DNA of 64,000 nucleotides from positions 1-64,000 of the forward strand of contig NZ_JBHSHY010000023.1 of NCBI RefSeq assembly GCF_042653205.1. Direction: 5' to 3'. The notes under the pieces are model-generated. The model saw only the letters and a program-made list of their open reading frames with translations. It was not told the DNA's origin and ran no database searches. This document shows positions 60,344-64,000 of this stretch, piece after piece (position 1 is the first letter of the stretch; each line of letters begins with the position of its first letter). The translations under genes and the position numbers were made by a program. The DNA comes from Paenibacillus_Z sp042653205 (GTDB lineage: Bacteria; Bacillota; Bacilli; Paenibacillales; Paenibacillaceae).

Positions 60344-61716
60344 GCGGGATGATCGGCATCGTCGCGGACGACATCACGGGCGCGAACGACATCGGCATCA
60401 TGTACGCAAAAGCGGGGCTGCGCACGGACGTCTATCCGCTCGAAGCATGGGACCCGGGCGCGGTCGCCAAGGACCGGCCGGACGTGCTCGTGATCGATAC
60501 CAACTCGCGGCTCGACCGCCCGGAGGAAGCGTACGCGAAAGCCGCGAAGGCGGCGCGCGCGCTACGGGAGGCCGGCTGCGCCCGGTTCGTCAACAAGACA
60601 TGCTCCGTCTTCCGCGGCAACGTCGGACCGGAGTTCGACGCCATGCTGGATACGCTCGGCGCCGAATTCGCCGTCGTGGTGCTCGGCTTTCCGAAGAACG
60701 GCCGGACGACGCTCGGCGGCGTGCATTACGTGCACGGCAAGCTGCTGGAGGAGTCGGAATTCCGGCGCGATCCCGTCCATCCGATGACGGAGTCGAACCT
60801 GATTGATATTTTGCAAAAGCAGACGGAGCGGAAGGTCGCCCTGCTGACGATAGACGCGGTCGAGCGGGGGCCGGAGGCGCTCCGCGCCGAGATCGAGCGG
60901 ATGCGGACGCTTTGCGCGTACCTGATTCTCGACGTGCGCGACCAGGCATCGCTGCGCATCATCGCCGAAGCGGCGAAGGAGGAGCCGATTCTGTGCGGCA
61001 GCTCGGCGCTGTCGGAGGAGTCGGCGCTCCTGCTCGCGGCGGAGCGGGCGTCCGCGGCCGGCGGCGGGCAAGGCGGAACGAGCGGCGAAGGCGGGCCAAG
61101 CGGCAAAAGCACGGATACGCCCGGCGCCGCGGCCGGCGAGGGGCAAGTTGCGCCGGGCGCCGTGCTGTGCGCCGCGGGCAGCCTGATGCCGCAGACGGCG
61201 GCGCAGCTCGCGTACGCGAAGCGAAGCGGCGTCGCGGCGCTCGAGCTCGATTCGCTCGTGCTGCTGCGGCCGGCAGAGAGGGACGCGCACCTCGAGGCGC
61301 TGATCGCCCTCGCCTGCGCGGAGCTGCGCGCGGGACGCGACGTGGTGGTGCACGCGTCGAATGAGCCGGAGAAGGTCACGGCGACGAAAACGCTTGCACG
61401 GGCGCTCGGCAGCGGCAACACGGACATCTCGCGCGTCGTATCCGGCGCGCTGTCGTCCGTCGTGGCGGCGGTTGCGGAGCGGACCGGCCAGCGCAGCCTG
61501 CTGATCGCGGGCGGGGAGACGTCGGCGGCGGTATGCGGCGCCCTCGGTGTCCGCGGACTCCGGCTGCTACGGGAGATCGAGCCCGGGCTGCCCTCCTGCC
61601 TCGCGCTCGGGGGGACGCCGTACCGGCTCGTGCTGAAATCCGGCAGCTTCGGCAGCGAAACGTTTTTCGTCAAGGCGATCGAGCACCTGAAGCGGCTCGG
61701 TGACGATATTGAATAG
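60340..61716 (+). CDS. Four-carbon acid sugar kinase family (DUF1537, OtnK/DtnK-like)
   Basis: 458 aa. The N-terminal substrate-binding domain begins IGIVADDITGANDIGIMYAK; FVNKTCSVFRGNVGPEFDAM; VVLGFPKNGRTTLGG. The C-terminal nucleotide-binding domain has LCAAGSLMPQTAAQL and LLIAGGETSAAVCGAL. Family members phosphorylate 3-oxo-tetronate, D-threonate or D-erythronate. A Gly/Ser/Thr-rich insert of about 30 residues (from AGGGQGGTSGEGGPSGKS) joins the domains and looks like a flexible linker. Start ATG 60340 overlapping the aldolase stop. Confidence 0.92.
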   Translation: MSGMIGIVADDITGANDIGIMYAKAGLRTDVYPLEAWDPGAVAKDRPDVLVIDTNSRLDRPEEAYAKAAKAARALREAGCARFVNKTCSVFRGNVGPEFDAMLDTLGAEFAVVVLGFPKNGRTTLGGVHYVHGKLLEESEFRRDPVHPMTESNLIDILQKQTERKVALLTIDAVERGPEALRAEIERMRTLCAYLILDVRDQASLRIIAEAAKEEPILCGSSALSEESALLLAAERASAAGGGQGGTSGEGGPSGKSTDTPGAAAGEGQVAPGAVLCAAGSLMPQTAAQLAYAKRSGVAALELDSLVLLRPAERDAHLEALIALACAELRAGRDVVVHASNEPEKVTATKTLARALGSGNTDISRVVSGALSSVVAAVAERTGQRSLLIAGGETSAAVCGALGVRGLRLLREIEPGLPSCLALGGTPYRLVLKSGSFGSETFFVKAIEHLKRLGDDIE

Positions 61717-61728
61717 GGAGTGGTTGCG

Positions 61729-62358
61729 GTGAGCGACGTATTCAACGGACTTTTTGCGAAATATCCCGATTTGGAGCCGTGCCGGGACGCGATCCGGCAG
61801 GCGTTCGAGGCGATGGAGGCCTCGTTCCGCAAGGGCGGCAAAATGCTGCTGGCCGGCAACGGCGGCAGCGCCGCGGATTGCGAGCACGTCGTCGGCGAGC
61901 TGATGAAGGGCTTCATGTCGCCGCGGAAGCTGCCGGCATCGGAGCGCGAGAAAATGCTCGTCCACGGCGAGGAAGGGGCGTACATCGCCGACCGGCTGCA
62001 GGGCGCGCTGCCCGCGATCTCGCTCGTCAGCCAGAGCGCGCTCGCGACGGCGTACATCAACGACGTGGCCGCGGACATGGTGTTCGCGCAGCAGGTGTAC
62101 GGCTACGGCCGGCCGGAGGACGCGCTCGTCGTGTTCAGCACGTCGGGAAATTCGGCCAACGTCGTCCGCGCCGTGCAGGTGGCGAAGTCGCTCGGCATGG
62201 CCACGATCGGCCTGACCGGCCAAGGCGGCGGCCGGCTGAAGGAGCTGTGCGACGTCACGATCCGGGTGCCGTACGCGGGCACGCCGGACATTCAGGAGCG
62301 CCATCTGCCGATCTATCACGCCTTATGCATGATGCTCGAGGAGGCGTTCTTCGGATGA
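61729..62358 (+). CDS. SIS-domain phosphosugar isomerase/binding protein (GmhA-like)
   Basis: 209 aa. SIS fold: MLLAGNGGSAADCEHVVGEL, LVSQSALATAYINDVAADMV, VFSTSGNSANVVRAVQVAKS, TIGLTGQGGGRLKELCDVTI, and C-terminal ERHLPIYHALCMMLEEAFF. The length and the E-H pairs match sedoheptulose-7-phosphate isomerase (GmhA). Here it probably isomerises or binds a sugar phosphate from the operon's pathway rather than heptose (inference). Start GTG 61729 (GGGAG 8 nt upstream); overlaps the ROK gene by ATGA. Confidence 0.9.
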   Translation: MSDVFNGLFAKYPDLEPCRDAIRQAFEAMEASFRKGGKMLLAGNGGSAADCEHVVGELMKGFMSPRKLPASEREKMLVHGEEGAYIADRLQGALPAISLVSQSALATAYINDVAADMVFAQQVYGYGRPEDALVVFSTSGNSANVVRAVQVAKSLGMATIGLTGQGGGRLKELCDVTIRVPYAGTPDIQERHLPIYHALCMMLEEAFFG

Positions 62359-63326
62359 GCATGCTGCTGGGCGGATTCGATATCGGCGGGACGAAATGCG
62401 CGGCCGTCCTCGGCATCGCCGCGGACGGCAAGGTCGAGATCGCGGCCAAGCGCGCCTTCCCGACGCCGCCGACGCCGGAGGAGACGATCCGGCGCTTCGG
62501 CGAAGCGATGGAAGCGCTGCTGGCGGACGCGAAGGACGCGGGGCCGCTGCGGGCGATCGGCATCAGCTGCGGCGGGCCGCTCGACAGCCGCCGCGGCCTC
62601 GTGCTGTCGCCGCCGAACCTGCCGGGCTGGGACGGCATCGACGTCGTCTCGCCGCTGCGCGAGCGGTTCGGCGTGCCCGTCGCCCTGCAGAACGACGCCA
62701 ACGCCTGCGCGCTGGCCGAGTGGAAATGGGGCGCGGGCAACGGCGTCTCGAACCTGGTCTTCCTGACGTTCGGGACGGGCATGGGCGCCGGGCTGATCCT
62801 CGAAGGCCGGCTGTACGCGGGCATCTCCGATATGGCGGGCGAGGTCGGCCATATGCGGCTCGAGGAAGACGGCCCCGTCGGCTACGGGAAAGCGGGCTCG
62901 TTCGAAGGGTTCTGCAGCGGCGGCGGCATTGCGCGGCTGGGACGGGCGATGGCCGAGCGGCGGCTGCAAGAAGGCGGCGCGACCGCGATCTGTCCGGACG
63001 CCGCGGGGCTGGACGGCATTACGGCCAAAGCGGTGTTCGACGCCGCGCACGATGGCGATGCGCTGGCGCTTGAGGTCGTCGGCATCGTCGGGCGCAAGCT
63101 CGGCAGAGGGTTGGCGCTCCTGATCGACGTGCTCAATCCCGAGCGCATCGTCATCGGCAGCATTTACGCGCGGCAGGAGGCGCTTCTGCGCCCGATCGTC
63201 ATGGAGGAGCTGGCGCACGAGGCGCTGCCGCTCTCGCTGTCGGCCTGCGAGATCGTGCCTTCGGGGCTCGGCGAGCACGTCGGCGACGCGGCCAGCCTTT
63301 CGGTGGCGCTGCACGCGCTGGGATAA
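62355..63326 (+). CDS. ROK-family sugar kinase
   Basis: 323 aa. ATP-binding LLGGFDIGGTKCAAVLGI, ISCGGPLDS, catalytic Asp in ALQNDANACALAEW, TFGTGMGAGLIL, and the ROK signature with GEVGHMRLEEDGP. The usual HGxxGCxExxCS zinc-type signature is replaced by GSFEGFCSGGGIA, so the ROK zinc site is incomplete. No N-terminal HTH, so it is a kinase rather than a repressor. Likely phosphorylates the hexose freed by the mannosidase (mannose or glucose; inference). Confidence 0.92.
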   Translation: MSMLLGGFDIGGTKCAAVLGIAADGKVEIAAKRAFPTPPTPEETIRRFGEAMEALLADAKDAGPLRAIGISCGGPLDSRRGLVLSPPNLPGWDGIDVVSPLRERFGVPVALQNDANACALAEWKWGAGNGVSNLVFLTFGTGMGAGLILEGRLYAGISDMAGEVGHMRLEEDGPVGYGKAGSFEGFCSGGGIARLGRAMAERRLQEGGATAICPDAAGLDGITAKAVFDAAHDGDALALEVVGIVGRKLGRGLALLIDVLNPERIVIGSIYARQEALLRPIVMEELAHEALPLSLSACEIVPSGLGEHVGDAASLSVALHALG

Positions 63327-63368
63327 ACGAAATCATTCACGGATAGTTCGCGGGAGGAGCGGGGAGAC

Positions 63369-64000
63369 ATGTTTGCATTCAACGAGAAGGGCGCCTTTCG
63401 CGCGTCATCGGCCGCGTTCGGGCCGTTCGAGGTCGCGGTCAAGCTGGACGGGCGGGAGCAAGAGTCGCTGGCGCCGCGGGGCTTCGAACCGGACGCGGCG
63501 GGAAGCGTGGGGATCTACCGGTACGCCAACGAGGCGGACACGGTGCGCGCTTCGGTTCGCGTCGAGGTGCTGGAGGACGGCACCGCGCTGGCGAGCGTGA
63601 GCGCGGAGACGGCGAACGACAACGATTTCGGCCCGCAGCGCACGTTCGCGGTGGAGCACGCGATTGTCGTGACGGTCCGGCCGTCGGAGCCGATCGAAGG
63701 GCTGATGGCGAACTACCAGCACAAGGACTGGTGGACGCGGCCGCATTTCGACGCCGATCCGGCGCGGCTGCCGGGGCGGACGCAGTCGATCCTTTGGCGG
63801 TCGGCCGGCGGTTACCGCCACCTGCTGCCGGTGACCGGCGCCGTCTGGCGCACGGACGCGGCCGGCACGGATGGCGGCTTCGCGCTGCGGCTGTCCGCCT
63901 ACGAGAGCGGCCATCGCCGCTGCGAGACGCTGGCGTTCGCGCTGTCGGCCGGCGACGATCCGTACCGGCTCGTGCAGGCGAACGTCGACGCCGCGCTGAA
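63369..64000 (+). CDS. Probable GH36-like (alpha-galactosidase/raffinose-synthase type) protein, truncated by the window end
   Basis: First 210 residues of an open frame that runs off the right edge. Start ATG 63369, with GGAGGAG and GGGGAG upstream, 42 nt after the ROK gene. It reads MFAFNEKGAFRASSAAFGPF, GLMANYQHKDWWTRPHFDAD, SILWRSAGGYRHLLPVTGAV and FALRLSAYESGHRRCETLAF. The WR..GGYRHLLPV pattern followed by LRLSAYESG resembles the N-terminal beta domain of raffinose-synthase/SIP-type GH36 proteins. The catalytic barrel is outside the window, so the call is tentative. Confidence 0.6.
   Translation, partial: MFAFNEKGAFRASSAAFGPFEVAVKLDGREQESLAPRGFEPDAAGSVGIYRYANEADTVRASVRVEVLEDGTALASVSAETANDNDFGPQRTFAVEHAIVVTVRPSEPIEGLMANYQHKDWWTRPHFDADPARLPGRTQSILWRSAGGYRHLLPVTGAVWRTDAAGTDGGFALRLSAYESGHRRCETLAFALSAGDDPYRLVQANVDAAL

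Overview
The window looks like chromosomal DNA of a GC-rich, spore-forming member of the Paenibacillaceae (Cohnella/Paenibacillus type). Reasons: a small acid-soluble spore protein, strong AGGAGG-type ribosome sites, frequent GTG/TTG starts, many lipoprotein-dependent sugar ABC importers, a membrane-anchored AraC regulator, and GC-rich repetitive intergenic DNA. No rRNA, phage or CRISPR array is visible; there is one tRNA gene.

Layout. 1-8.4 kb: tandem repeats, then a membrane AraC-type regulator, an LplBCA-like oligosaccharide importer and a GH29 alpha-L-fucosidase. 8.4-9.6 kb: a decayed IS1182-family transposase containing a cluster of inverted repeats that closely resemble Tn7 TnsB-binding ends. 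9.6-13.4 kb (minus): a formate-dehydrogenase-like molybdoenzyme, its sulfurtransferase FdhD and an MpsC/DUF2294 protein. 13.6-20 kb: a membrane protein, a PadR regulator, an EamA exporter, and an ABC exporter with a DesK/DesR-like two-component pair. 20-25.8 kb: an SLH-transglutaminase protein, CorA, a SASP and an OmpR-type two-component pair. 26-27 kb: a duplicated palindromic intergenic element in GC-rich low-complexity DNA. 27-33 kb: a GH51 arabinofuranosidase divergent from an ArsR-type regulator, a TRM11-like methyltransferase, an aldo/keto reductase and an aldose epimerase. 33.4-35.3 kb: a PadR-HAAS(DUF1700)-DUF4097 envelope module. 35.4-45.7 kb: a signalling block (HD-GYP, PAS-PAS-HTH regulator, 1297-aa hybrid kinase, response regulator, 5TM kinase). 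45.8 kb: tRNA-Thr(CGT).

46-64 kb is one large plus-strand sugar operon. A LacI regulator gene is preceded by a sigma-A-like promoter, a cre-like site and four GGGAACGTTCCC palindromes. It is followed by an ABC importer (two permeases and a lipoprotein), an amidohydrolase, a 678-aa protein of unknown family, an FGGY kinase, an Asp/Glu-racemase-like protein, a class II fructose/tagatose-bisphosphate-type aldolase, a GH38 alpha-mannosidase, a class II (fuculose-phosphate-type) aldolase, a four-carbon acid sugar kinase (DUF1537), a SIS isomerase, a ROK kinase and the start of a probable GH36-like protein cut by the window edge. Several junctions are ATGA overlaps, so the enzymes are probably co-translated. 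Import of a mannose-containing or acidic glycoside, hydrolysis, phosphorylation and aldol/decarboxylative cleavage to triose phosphate fits the gene content, but the substrate cannot be read from sequence.

Most promising for follow-up: the Tn7-end-like element at 8.84-9.13 kb, the four-operator LacI leader with its unusual operon, and the duplicated palindromic element at 26 kb.
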